Shown in pieces: positions 1 through 6,935 of a DNA stretch of 19,812 nt (its first letter is position 1; the number at the start of each line of letters is the position of its first letter). Where the stretch lies: positions 1 to 19,812 of the forward strand of contig JAHEDA010000012.1 in assembly GCA_024641445.1 (NCBI GenBank). Direction: 5' to 3'. The position numbers and the translations under genes were made by a program. The DNA comes from Gammaproteobacteria bacterium (GTDB taxonomy: Bacteria > Pseudomonadota > Gammaproteobacteria > UBA6429 > Thiohalophilaceae). The notes below the pieces were generated by a model that saw nothing but the letters and a program-made list of their open reading frames with translations, was not told where the DNA came from and did no database searches.

Positions 1-11
1 CAGTGGCATCT

Positions 12-38
12 CTGCCATTTTGTCCCACTTTTACCCAC
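12..38 (-). promoter_or_regulatory. MraZ operator: three TGGG-type boxes at 10-base period
   Basis: Read on the minus strand, the boxes are GTGGGT, GTGGGA and a degenerate ATGGCA. Their TGG cores lie at 37-34, 27-24 and 17-14, exactly 10 bases apart, with AAAA/CAAA spacers. MraZ of E. coli is known to repress its own operon by binding such TGGG direct repeats just downstream of the promoter start. Here the boxes begin 2-3 bases after the predicted start, the same layout. The third box departs from TGGG in its last base, so its affinity may be lower. Confidence 0.75.
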
Positions 39-46
39 TTCGTAAC

Positions 47-76
47 ACTATAGGTAGCTATAGGGGGTACTGTCAA
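47..76 (-). promoter_or_regulatory. Sigma70-type promoter reading out of the window, probable mraZ/dcw cluster promoter
   Basis: On the minus strand there is a perfect -35 hexamer TTGACA (bases 76-71), an 18-base spacer and a -10 hexamer TATAGT (bases 52-47). The predicted start of transcription is near base 40. Sequence upstream of the -35 (about 77-130) is AT-rich and could act as an UP element. The next gene in this direction is outside the window. From the TGGG repeats just downstream and the rnpB/rsmI neighbours I infer that it is mraZ, first gene of the division and cell-wall cluster. The hexamers are seen directly; the identity of the target gene is inference. Confidence 0.75.
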
Positions 77-142
77 GCAAACTGATCCACATAAATATTG
101 AATTCTTTCTTATATGACAGTAACTTAGCGCACATTGTGGAG

Positions 143-170
143 GTCAATAATTGCCATATTTGGCAAAAAT
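143..170 (-). terminator. Weak hairpin downstream of rnpB (possible terminator or operator)
   Basis: A perfect 6-base inverted repeat, TTGCCA (151-156) and TGGCAA (161-166), has a 4-base loop. On the minus strand it follows the RNase P RNA by about 65 bases and is trailed by the modest U-rich string TTATTG. The stem has only three G-C pairs and the tail is interrupted, so termination would be weak. No better terminator is visible between rnpB and the mraZ promoter. A protein-binding dyad is an equally good reading. Confidence 0.3.
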
Positions 171-230
171 CGACAAGGTGAGTTTGTTATAAAACAGGTA
201 GTTAGAAATAGGTATTAAAGTGAGTTAAGA

Positions 231-595
231 GGTGGGAGTCGGCCGATAAGCCGGGTTCTGTCGTGGGCAATCATTCATCTGGGACAGGTGTCACCACCTG
301 CCTCCTGCGACCTACCCGGGAACCGTGCGGGCCACACGTGGCCCGAGGGCCTGTTCCCCTATTTGGTCTTGCTCCGGATGGGGTTTTCCCTGCCACCGAT
401 GTTGCCACCGGCGCGGTGCGCTCTTACCGCACCATTTCACCCTTACCGGCCACCCGAGGGTGGCTTAGGCGGTATATTTTCTGTGGCACTTTCCGTCGGC
501 TCGCACCGCCCAGGCGTTACCTGGCATCCCGCCCTCCGGAGCCCGGACTTTCCTCACCATATATATATGGCGCGATTGCCTAGCCAACTCCCACC
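231..595 (-). ncRNA. rnpB: RNase P RNA (M1 RNA), bacterial type A
   Basis: This is the catalytic RNA of RNase P, which removes 5' leaders from pre-tRNAs together with the RnpA protein. On the minus strand it has the hallmark blocks GAGGAAAGTCCGGGCTCC, the CCAGGTAACGCCTGG arm, GGTAAGGGTGAAA, GGTGCGGTAAGAGCGCACC, GACCAAATAGGGG and the 3' block ACGACAGAACCCGGCTTATC. The ends pair as P1: GGTGGGAGTTGGC with GCCGACTCCCACC, 13 pairs including one G-U. P2 pairs GGCAATC (580-574) with GATTGCC (272-266). I set the ends from P1; the real 5' and 3' ends may differ by a few bases. The P3 arm is very short and built on a 14-base AT palindrome (557-570). The gene starts 15 bases after the rsmI stop codon. 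Confidence 0.96.
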
Positions 596-600
596 GAGAG

Positions 601-606
601 TGTATA
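601..606 (-). promoter_or_regulatory. Possible -10 element for rnpB
   Basis: The hexamer TATACA sits five bases before the inferred 5' end of the RNase P RNA, between the rsmI stop codon and the RNA. I cannot find a good -35 at 16-18 bases (that sequence is inside the rsmI 3' end). The gene may therefore depend partly on read-through from rsmI or on activator input. Confidence 0.35.
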
Positions 607-610
607 AGAG

Positions 611-1462
611 TTAGTCAGCGGCAGCGAGGTTCTTAATGGCATATTGGTAAAGATGATTCTTTTTTTGCCCGGTTATCTGGGCCGCCAGGGCCGCAGCCTG
701 CTTTACTGGCATCTCCTGGAGCAAAATCTTCAGGACCCGCACGGCCTCCTCATCCAATACCACCGAGCCGGGTCTGGCCCCGCCCACAACAAGGACTATC
801 TCACCCCGCTGTTGGTTTGGGTCCGATTTGGCCCACTCCAGCAGTTCAGACAGTTCCCCTCCCCTTAGGGTCTCAAAGTGCTTGGTCAACTCCCTCGCCA
901 TCACCACCTCACGCCCGCCCCCAAATATCTCGACCATATCGGCCAAGGTTTCCAGGATACGGTGGGGGGCCTCGTAAAATACCAGGGTACGAGAATCCTG
1001 TTGCAGTCGTTCCAGATGCTGGCGGCGGGCGAACGACTTGCTTGGCAAGAATCCCTCAAAGACAAACCGATCGGTTGGCAAACCTGCCACCGAGAGCGCG
1101 GCCAATAAGGCGCTGGCGCCAGGCACTGGGACAACCTGGATACCACTTGTGCGGGCCTCTCTCACAAGGTGAAAACCTGGGTCGCTGAGCAGGGGTGTGC
1201 CTGCATCTGAGATTAACGCAACATTCTCGCCGTCGCGGAGGCGACTTATCAGCGCTACGCTCTGTTCACGCTCGTTATGTTCATGCAGAGGGATACAGGA
1301 GGTAGCGATGCCAAAATGTTGTAATAAGGGCCGGCTATGGCGGGTGTCCTCGGCGGCGATGACCCCGACCTGTCGCAACACCTCAATCGCACGTTGTGAC
1401 ATATCACCCAAATTACCAATGGGGGTGGCCACAATATATAGAGTACCGGTTGTATTTGACAC
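611..1462 (-). CDS. rsmI: 16S rRNA (cytidine(1402)-2'-O)-methyltransferase RsmI
   Basis: SAM-dependent tetrapyrrole-methylase-fold enzyme that 2'-O-methylates C1402 in the decoding centre of 16S rRNA. The protein (283 aa from this start) shows the family signatures in order: LYIVATPIGNLGD near the N-terminus, AAEDTRH, LISDAGTPLLSDPG, VPGASALLAALSVAGLPTDRF, FYEAPHR and ARELTKHFE. The C-terminus (QAAALAAQITGQKKNHLYQYAI) also matches the E. coli protein. I chose the GTG at 1462, giving MSNTTGTLYIV, because family members begin only a few residues before the LYIV block. An ATG at 1516 in the same frame would add 18 residues unlike the family. The gene is divergent from lpoA, and rnpB follows on the same strand. 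Confidence 0.93.
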   Translation of the reverse strand: MSNTTGTLYIVATPIGNLGDMSQRAIEVLRQVGVIAAEDTRHSRPLLQHFGIATSCIPLHEHNEREQSVALISRLRDGENVALISDAGTPLLSDPGFHLVREARTSGIQVVPVPGASALLAALSVAGLPTDRFVFEGFLPSKSFARRQHLERLQQDSRTLVFYEAPHRILETLADMVEIFGGGREVVMARELTKHFETLRGGELSELLEWAKSDPNQQRGEIVLVVGGARPGSVVLDEEAVRVLKILLQEMPVKQAAALAAQITGQKKNHLYQYAIKNLAAAD

Positions 1463-1464
1463 GG

Positions 1465-1470
1465 TATAAT
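1465..1470 (+). promoter_or_regulatory. Perfect TATAAT in the rsmI/lpoA divergent region
   Basis: A consensus -10 TATAAT lies 47 bases before the lpoA start, which would give a leader of about 40 bases. No convincing -35 exists at 16-18 bases upstream. The same bases read on the minus strand give ATTATA directly in front of the rsmI GTG codon, so this AT-rich spot could serve either direction. It is plausible as the lpoA promoter but not secure. Confidence 0.35.
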
Positions 1471-1517
1471 CCCGTCCTGATACTAAAAGCCCTTTTGCCA
1501 GCCCACAGTCTACCAAA

Positions 1518-3368
1518 ATGATGACCTACCGGTTTATTCTACCCGCCCTGTTGCTCGCCCTACTCGCCGGCTGTGCGGGACCACCCAAGTCCGGGGTTAC
1601 CCCCTTTGACCAGGCCGAAAACGTTTTCGCTAATGGCCAATACACAGACGCTGCGCGTAGTTTCAGTCAACTGGCCGAACAGTCAAACGGTATAGAACGC
1701 CAGGCACTTTTGTTTCGAGCTGCCGCCGCGTTGGCAAGGGCCGATTTATTGCCTCAGGCTCGCCAGTTTATTGAGAATGCGGGTGACCCTGCCAATAATC
1801 CAAGACTGGTCATGTTGGCAAACCTGGCGAAGGGTCACTTGGCCCTCATGGACCGACTGCCACAAGATGTACTTGATCGTTTAAAGGCTGCACCCTCACC
1901 TGGCACAAGTCCGCTGCATCAAGCCGAGTTCTACCGACTGCGCGCGGATGCCTACACGATGTTGGGCAATCGACTGGAGACAGCCCGGGAGCTGGTCGTG
2001 CGCGAAAAATATCTCACTGACAAATCACAGATCCAACAGAACCAACATGCAATCTGGGAGGCCTTAGCAAGCCTCACGAATCGCGCCTTACAGCAGCTTC
2101 GTAGCGCGTCAGCTCAGGACACCCTCGCAGGTTGGATGCAATTGGTCCAGATCGCCAAGAGCTATCAACTGGAGCCCGAGCAACTCCAGATAGAGCTCGC
2201 CAAATGGCGTCAGACCTATCCGCAGCATCCAGTCCAGGATGACATCTTGCAAGCCTTCGCAAGCCGCAAACAGGCAGACGTGAAATCGCCTGACCATATT
2301 GCACTCTTGCTCCCCATTACTGGAAAGTTTGCGCAAGCCGCCGCCGCGCTACGAGACGGATTCCTCGCCGCCTATTATGAACACACCAACAAAGGCAAAC
2401 AGGCGATCCAAATATATGACAGTGGCGATGACCCCAAGAAGGTTAGACAGGTCTACCAGAAGGCTCTTGATGATGGCGCTCAGTTCGTTGTCGGTCCACT
2501 GGATAAGGACGCGGTGAAGGAACTTGCCAATGAAGCGCCACTTGGCGTACCAACGCTCGCATTGAATTATCTTAACGAAAATGAAAAATACACCAACCTA
2601 TATCAATTTGGTCTTTCACCGGAAGAAGAGGCGCGGCAGGTGGCTGAGCGAGCCTGGCTAGATGGACACGTCTACGCCGCAGCGTTGGTCCCGGCAGGTC
2701 CATGGGGTGAGCGTGTATTTGCCTCCTTCAAAGAACGCTGGGAGCATATGGGTGGAATCATTGTTGAGGAGCAGGCATACGACCCTTCACAAAATGATTT
2801 TTCTACTCCTATTCAGATGTTGTTGAATCTCAATGACAGCCAGCATCGCTATCGTAAAATGAGTACCTTATTGAAGGAAGACATTAAATTCCAACCACGT
2901 AGGCGACAGGACGTCGACTTTATCTTCCTTGCGGCATTTCCACGGCAGGCACGCGCCATACGCCCGCAGTTAAAGTTCTTCCATGCGGCAGAACTCCCCG
3001 TGTATGCCACTTCACACGTCTTCACCGGCAATCTAAATCCAGAACGGGACCGTGATATGGATGGTATCGTCTTCGGAGATATGCCCTGGGTACTTTCAGA
3101 GAGTAGCAGTAACATTCGCAGTCTACGCACCGAGATTGAGCGTCATATTTCCGAGGCAGGGAGTAACCTGCAACGTCTGTACGCCCTAGGGATCGATTCC
3201 TTTAATATCATTGCGGCGTTGAATCCGTTACGGCGTTACAGTTACGAGAGATATGATGGCGAGACGGGCAGTCTCGCCCTTGATGATAAGTTACGCATCC
3301 AACGTCAACTAAGTTGGGTGACATTTCGTAGTGGCCAACCCACAGCATTGGATCAGATCACCCCTTAA
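1518..3368 (+). CDS. lpoA: Penicillin-binding protein activator LpoA (outer-membrane lipoprotein)
   Basis: Outer-membrane lipoprotein that reaches through the periplasm to stimulate the peptidoglycan synthase PBP1A. The 616-aa protein has a lipoprotein signal with lipobox LLAGC, making Cys19 the lipidated residue. Residues +2/+3 are A and G, not D, which fits outer-membrane sorting. A helical, TPR-like half (about 25-250) precedes a periplasmic-binding-protein fold starting near residue 257 (HIALLLPITGKF, then LRDGFLAAYYE, VVGPLDKDAV and FLAAFPRQARAIRPQL). This is the LppC/LpoA architecture; E. coli LpoA is somewhat longer. There is no obvious Shine-Dalgarno sequence before ATGATG, so either ATG could be used. 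yraN begins at the very next base after the stop codon. Confidence 0.92.
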   Translation: MMTYRFILPALLLALLAGCAGPPKSGVTPFDQAENVFANGQYTDAARSFSQLAEQSNGIERQALLFRAAAALARADLLPQARQFIENAGDPANNPRLVMLANLAKGHLALMDRLPQDVLDRLKAAPSPGTSPLHQAEFYRLRADAYTMLGNRLETARELVVREKYLTDKSQIQQNQHAIWEALASLTNRALQQLRSASAQDTLAGWMQLVQIAKSYQLEPEQLQIELAKWRQTYPQHPVQDDILQAFASRKQADVKSPDHIALLLPITGKFAQAAAALRDGFLAAYYEHTNKGKQAIQIYDSGDDPKKVRQVYQKALDDGAQFVVGPLDKDAVKELANEAPLGVPTLALNYLNENEKYTNLYQFGLSPEEEARQVAERAWLDGHVYAAALVPAGPWGERVFASFKERWEHMGGIIVEEQAYDPSQNDFSTPIQMLLNLNDSQHRYRKMSTLLKEDIKFQPRRRQDVDFIFLAAFPRQARAIRPQLKFFHAAELPVYATSHVFTGNLNPERDRDMDGIVFGDMPWVLSESSSNIRSLRTEIERHISEAGSNLQRLYALGIDSFNIIAALNPLRRYSYERYDGETGSLALDDKLRIQRQLSWVTFRSGQPTALDQITP

Positions 3369-3746
3369 ATGGTCCCGAACAAGACTCAAGTTGGCCAGGC
3401 GGCTGAGCAACTGGCACGTCGCTACCTTGAATCACAAGGGATGAAGTACCTCCAACAAAATCTACGTTATCCAGTCGGTGAGATCGATCTATTGATGGAG
3501 GATACGGAGTATGTGGTTTTTGTCGAGGTCCGCTACCGGCGTCAAACTCGTTTTGGTAGTGGCGCCGAGACAGTAAACTATACCAAGCGACAAAAGCTCA
3601 TCAAGGCGGCGTTATACTATTTGCAACAGCATCCGCAGATGGCCCGGCTACCAATGCGCTTCGATGTCATCTCGATTGCGGGAGAGCTCAACCAGGATTC
3701 AGCCAAAATCGACTGGCTTAAAAATGCCTTCACAATTCAGGAGTAA
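3369..3746 (+). CDS. yraN: YraN family protein (UPF0102, nuclease-like fold)
   Basis: Small protein (125 aa) of the UPF0102/YraN family, whose fold resembles Holliday-junction resolvases and restriction endonucleases. Its cellular role is not firmly established. The family core is visible: VGQAAEQLARRYLESQG (residues 8-24), then GEID (37-40) and VFVEVRYR (50-57), where D40, E53 and the basic residue at 55 correspond to a PD-(D/E)XK-like site. The start codon directly abuts the lpoA stop (TAAATG), so translation is probably coupled. The lpoA-yraN-diaA order is widely conserved in gammaproteobacteria. The family assignment is secure; any nuclease activity here is only an inference from the fold. 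Confidence 0.92.
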   Translation: MVPNKTQVGQAAEQLARRYLESQGMKYLQQNLRYPVGEIDLLMEDTEYVVFVEVRYRRQTRFGSGAETVNYTKRQKLIKAALYYLQQHPQMARLPMRFDVISIAGELNQDSAKIDWLKNAFTIQE

Positions 3747-3752
3747 CGCCGT

Positions 3753-4346
3753 ATGTCAGTGAACGCGCGTATAAAATCGATCTTTGAAGACAGTATCCGT
3801 ACAAAACAGGATTCAATCAGCGCGCTGGTTACCCCGATCACACGTGCGGTTGAACTTATGGTTGCACGCCTCCAGGCGGGAAACAAAGTATTGAGTTGCG
3901 GCAATGGCGGCTCCGCTGCCGATGCCCAACACTTCTCCTCCGAACTCCTCAATCGTTTTGATCGCGATAGGCCAAGCCTACCCGCAATAGCATTGACCAC
4001 GGATGCCTCGACGATCACCTCTATTGCTAACGATTACAACTATAACGATATCTTCGCAAAGCAGATTTCATCCCTGGGCCAGGCGGGTGATATCCTGCTG
4101 GCGATTTCCACCAGCGGCAATTCGGCCAATGTCATTCACGCTATGGAGGCGGCTCACCAGCGAAAGATGCATGTTATCGCCTTGAGTGGTCGCGATGGCG
4201 GCAAAATGGCCGAACTAATTGGTGCGAATGACGTTGAAATTCGGGTACCCTCCAAGGTCACTGCACGCATACAAGAAGTTCATCTCCTGGCAATCCATTG
4301 TCTATGCGACCAGATCGACGAACTGATGTTTGCAAGTAACCCCTGA
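3753..4346 (+). CDS. diaA: DiaA-like SIS-domain protein (DnaA initiator-associating / GmhA-like)
   Basis: SIS-domain protein of 197 aa. E. coli DiaA binds DnaA as a tetramer and helps timely initiation at oriC; the closely related GmhA is sedoheptulose-7-phosphate isomerase. This protein matches DiaA along its length: SCGNGGSAADAQHFSSELLNRF (residues about 48-69), RPSLPAIALTTD, ITSIANDYNYNDIFAKQ, GQAGDILLAISTSGNSANVI and a C-terminal RIQEVHLLAIHCLCDQID. The position after lpoA-yraN supports DiaA over GmhA. A Shine-Dalgarno-like GGAG overlaps the end of yraN, 6 bases upstream. Older annotations may call it phosphoheptose isomerase. A metabolic isomerase activity cannot be excluded from sequence alone. 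Confidence 0.85.
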   Translation: MSVNARIKSIFEDSIRTKQDSISALVTPITRAVELMVARLQAGNKVLSCGNGGSAADAQHFSSELLNRFDRDRPSLPAIALTTDASTITSIANDYNYNDIFAKQISSLGQAGDILLAISTSGNSANVIHAMEAAHQRKMHVIALSGRDGGKMAELIGANDVEIRVPSKVTARIQEVHLLAIHCLCDQIDELMFASNP

Positions 4347-4348
4347 GC

Positions 4349-5734
4349 GTGAATACACCTCGTAATACGGCGAGTCTGCTAGCGGAGCTGCGTCACCAAC
4401 TCCAGCCTCGGCAGATTCTGACCGAGCCCGCTGAACTACTCAGCTACGGTTATGACAATAGTCGCCAGCAGGCCATGCCCGAGATCGTTGTATTGCCGCG
4501 TGAACATGCCGACGTCCTCGCCACTGTTAATCTCTGCAATAAATATGCGATGCCCCTCACGCCAAGAGGCCGCGGCACGGGTACCACTGGCGCCACCGTA
4601 CCCGTTAAGGGTGGAGTGGTACTCTCGACCGAGCAAATGAATCGGATCCTCATTTCCAGTCCTGCGGATCGCTATGTGGTTGTGGAGGCTGGAGTTACAA
4701 ACCAGGGTGTTCAGGATGCTGTAGCAAGCGATGGTTTTTTCTGGGCCCCCGACCCTACCAGTGCCGCATATTGTACCGTCGGAGGCAATCTTGCCTACAA
4801 CTCCGCCGGTCCGCGTGCGGTAAAATATGGTACACCCCGAGAAAATGTACTGGGGCTACGTGCCGTTACCGGTGATGGTAAAGAGATCCGTACTGGTGTT
4901 TATACCAGCAAGGGTGTAGTCGGCTATGATTTAACCCGCCTGTTAATCGGCTCCGAAGGCAGCCTTGCCATTATTACCGAAGCCACACTGAAACTCACAC
5001 CCACTCCGGAGGCCAAGCGTACCCTGCGTGCGATATATCGTGACATCGAATCCGCCGCCGAGGCCGTCTCACGCATCATGGCGCAACCCGCCACACCGTG
5101 CGCCCTCGAATTCATTGATGGTCAGGCCATTGAGATGATCCGCCGCTACTCCACGGCTGAACTCCCTGAAAACGCAGGGGCGATGTTGATGATCGAGGTG
5201 GATGGCTCGCTTGAGGCAATCGAACACGATACCAGGGCTGTGGCCAGTGCCGCGCAAGGCGCTGGACTCATAGCACTTTCTACCGCATCAAGCGAGGGTG
5301 AGAGCAAGGCCCTGTGGCAGACACGCAAGTCGCTCTCACCTGCTTTACGCAATGTCGCGCCAAAAAAGATCAACGAGGACGTAGTCGTTCCCGTCTCGCG
5401 TATCCCCACACTGATACGTGGATTAGAAGAACTGGCAACACGATTTGGAATTACGATCGTCAACTTCGGTCATGCCGGCAACGGTAACATCCACGTCAAT
5501 CTCCTTTTTGATGCAGCTGACACCAAACAAAATACCAATGCCTACCATTGCCTGGATCAGGTGTTTGAGTTGGTCCTGAAAAATCACGGCACCCTCTCGG
5601 GTGAGCACGGTATCGGATTGGTGAAACAGGATTATGTCAATCGAGAGATTGACCCGGTCACACTGGACCTCATGCGGAGGATTAAACACGAGTTTGACCC
5701 CAATGGGATACTCAACCCAGGCAAGCTCTATTAG
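4349..5734 (+). CDS. FAD-linked oxidase, GlcD / D-lactate dehydrogenase family
   Basis: Flavoprotein of 461 aa in the VAO/PCMH-type FAD family (FAD_binding_4 plus FAD-oxidase C domain), which oxidises D-2-hydroxy acids such as D-lactate, glycolate or D-2-hydroxyglutarate. Visible motifs are the pyrophosphate-binding PRGRGTGTTGATVP (72-85), VGGNLAYNSAGPRAVKYG (144-161), DLTRLLIGSEGSLAIITEATLKL (194-216), then GHAGNGNIHVNL near 375-388 and SGEHGIGLVK near 424-433. It starts with GTG two bases after the diaA stop and lacks a clear ribosome binding site, suggesting coupled translation. No partner glcE/glcF gene is nearby, so it may work alone, passing electrons to quinone or cytochrome c. The substrate cannot be read from the sequence. 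Confidence 0.88.
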   Translation: MNTPRNTASLLAELRHQLQPRQILTEPAELLSYGYDNSRQQAMPEIVVLPREHADVLATVNLCNKYAMPLTPRGRGTGTTGATVPVKGGVVLSTEQMNRILISSPADRYVVVEAGVTNQGVQDAVASDGFFWAPDPTSAAYCTVGGNLAYNSAGPRAVKYGTPRENVLGLRAVTGDGKEIRTGVYTSKGVVGYDLTRLLIGSEGSLAIITEATLKLTPTPEAKRTLRAIYRDIESAAEAVSRIMAQPATPCALEFIDGQAIEMIRRYSTAELPENAGAMLMIEVDGSLEAIEHDTRAVASAAQGAGLIALSTASSEGESKALWQTRKSLSPALRNVAPKKINEDVVVPVSRIPTLIRGLEELATRFGITIVNFGHAGNGNIHVNLLFDAADTKQNTNAYHCLDQVFELVLKNHGTLSGEHGIGLVKQDYVNREIDPVTLDLMRRIKHEFDPNGILNPGKLY

Positions 5735-5764
5735 CCCACGTCCGGCAAGGCAGATTTAAATCCT

Positions 5765-6154
5765 CTACTTTACGAGCTTCAGCTTGGGCTTGTTCGGTTT
5801 ATCGGGTGGACTCGACTCCGGCGGGGTCGGCTCGTCGTCACTCTTCTCATTGAAGACCATGCCCTGACCATTCTCCTTGGCATAAATAGCCAATACCGAG
5901 CTGATGGGGAAACTAACATTCATCGGCTGCCCCGAGAAGCGGGCATTGAACAAGACGTGCTCGTTCCCCAAGTCCAGCTCATTGACGGCGCGCGGGGCGA
6001 TATTCAAGACAATCTTGCCGTTTTCCACATACTGCTGTGGCACCTGCACCGCATCGTTCTTTGCATCCACCAGCACGTATGGCGTCATGGCATTATCAAC
6101 AATCCACTCATAGATTGCTCGCAACAGATAAGGCTGACTGGAGTTCATGGCCAT
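5765..6154 (-). CDS. sspB: ClpXP protease specificity-enhancing factor SspB
   Basis: Adaptor that binds ssrA-tagged and some other substrates and delivers them to the ClpXP protease. The 129-aa protein begins with the typical SSQPYLLRAIYEWIVDNAMTPYVLVDA, continues with GKIVLNIAPRAVNELDLGNEHVLFNARFSGQ and PISSVLAIYAKENGQGMVF, and ends in a proline-rich linker and the basic tail PKLKLVK. In E. coli a similar short C-terminal segment docks on the ClpX zinc-binding domain. It is shorter than E. coli SspB (165 aa), mainly in the linker. It follows sspA by 32 bases on the same strand and converges with the FAD-linked oxidase gene, which ends 30 bases away. No strong terminator is visible at the convergence. 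Confidence 0.93.
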   Translation of the reverse strand: MAMNSSQPYLLRAIYEWIVDNAMTPYVLVDAKNDAVQVPQQYVENGKIVLNIAPRAVNELDLGNEHVLFNARFSGQPMNVSFPISSVLAIYAKENGQGMVFNEKSDDEPTPPESSPPDKPNKPKLKLVK

Positions 6155-6186
6155 GAGACAAATCTAACCCCTTTTACGGGCCAGGC

Positions 6187-6813
6187 TCAAGCCTGCTCCA
6201 TATCCTTTTCCGCCTCGCTCATGCTGGCCTTGAATGACGGACGCGTGAACATCTTCCGAATATATTTGGTCAGTCCCTTGGCAGAGCTCGGGATCTCGAT
6301 GCCATAGCCAGGCAAGCGCCATAACAACGGGATTAATGAACAGTCCATCATGGAGAACTCTTCACTCAGGAAAAAGGCCTTCTGATCAAACAGGGGTGAA
6401 ATACTGACCAGACTGTCGCGTAACTCCTTACGCGCAACATCAGCCTCTTTACCACCCTTGACGATCTTGTTTACCAGGCTATACCAGTCACGCATGATGC
6501 GTTGCATCATTAAACGCGTGTGTCCACGTTGCACGGGGTCAACCGGCATCAAGGGGGGATGCGGGAAACGCTCATCCAGGTACTCCATGATCACATAGGG
6601 GTGATACAACACCAGTTCACGATCAATAAGGGTAGGAACCTCGTTATAGGGATTCAGGTCCTTGAGATCCTCGGGCGTATCACTGGGGTCCACGTGTTCA
6701 AGGTCAAAACTGATGCCCTTCTCCGCCAACACGATACGCACCATGTGACAGTACGGGCTGGTGTCATCCGAGAACAGTGTCATCGCCAGACGTCGATTTG
6801 CCAGTTGTACCAT
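6187..6813 (-). CDS. sspA: Stringent starvation protein A (GST-fold RNA polymerase-associated protein)
   Basis: SspA has a glutathione-S-transferase fold but acts as an RNA polymerase-associated regulator during starvation and acid stress. From the ATG at 6813 it has 208 aa and starts MVQLANRRLAMTLFS, aligning residue for residue in length with E. coli MAVAANKRSVMTLFS. An in-frame GTG at 6822 is possible, but AAGGTG lies at ideal spacing for the ATG and overlaps that GTG. Family blocks are VRIVLAEKGISFDLEHVD, DLNPYNEVPTLIDREL, IMEYLDERFPHPPLMPVDPVQRG and FSMMDCSLIPLLWRLPGYGIE. A terminator separates it from petC upstream. sspB follows 32 bases downstream, the usual pairing. Confidence 0.95.
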   Translation of the reverse strand: MVQLANRRLAMTLFSDDTSPYCHMVRIVLAEKGISFDLEHVDPSDTPEDLKDLNPYNEVPTLIDRELVLYHPYVIMEYLDERFPHPPLMPVDPVQRGHTRLMMQRIMRDWYSLVNKIVKGGKEADVARKELRDSLVSISPLFDQKAFFLSEEFSMMDCSLIPLLWRLPGYGIEIPSSAKGLTKYIRKMFTRPSFKASMSEAEKDMEQA

Positions 6814-6850
6814 GGAATTCACCTTAAGATTAAGAGCGGCTTACCTGCCG

Positions 6851-6880
6851 AAGAGAAAGGGGGTGCCGAAACACCCCCCT
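6851..6880 (-). terminator. Rho-independent terminator of the petABC operon
   Basis: A perfect 7-base stem, GGGGGTG and CACCCCC (6859-6865 and 6872-6878), has a 6-base loop. On the minus strand it is followed by TTTCTCTT. It lies about 57 bases past the petC stop and 38 bases before the sspA start, so it separates the respiratory operon from sspA-sspB. On the plus strand there is no U-tract, so it acts for the minus strand. Confidence 0.8.
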
Positions 6881-6935
6881 GGAGTCAGATGACCTGTTAG
6901 GCCGTAATGCTAGCCATCAGATCGAACTGTAATCA

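Noticed and set aside
263..614. Open reading frames of about 106-108 aa on the plus strand
   Set aside because: They run antisense through the RNase P RNA, whose conserved structure fully explains this DNA; the products are Pro/Arg-rich and resemble nothing.
1463..1516. 54-base N-terminal extension of rsmI from an upstream ATG
   Set aside because: The added residues (MVDCGLAKGLLVSGRDYT) do not resemble RsmI N-termini, and the GTG start gives the expected length.
3753..4346. Calling the SIS protein GmhA (phosphoheptose isomerase)
   Set aside because: Full-length similarity and the lpoA-yraN context favour DiaA; no LPS heptose genes are adjacent.
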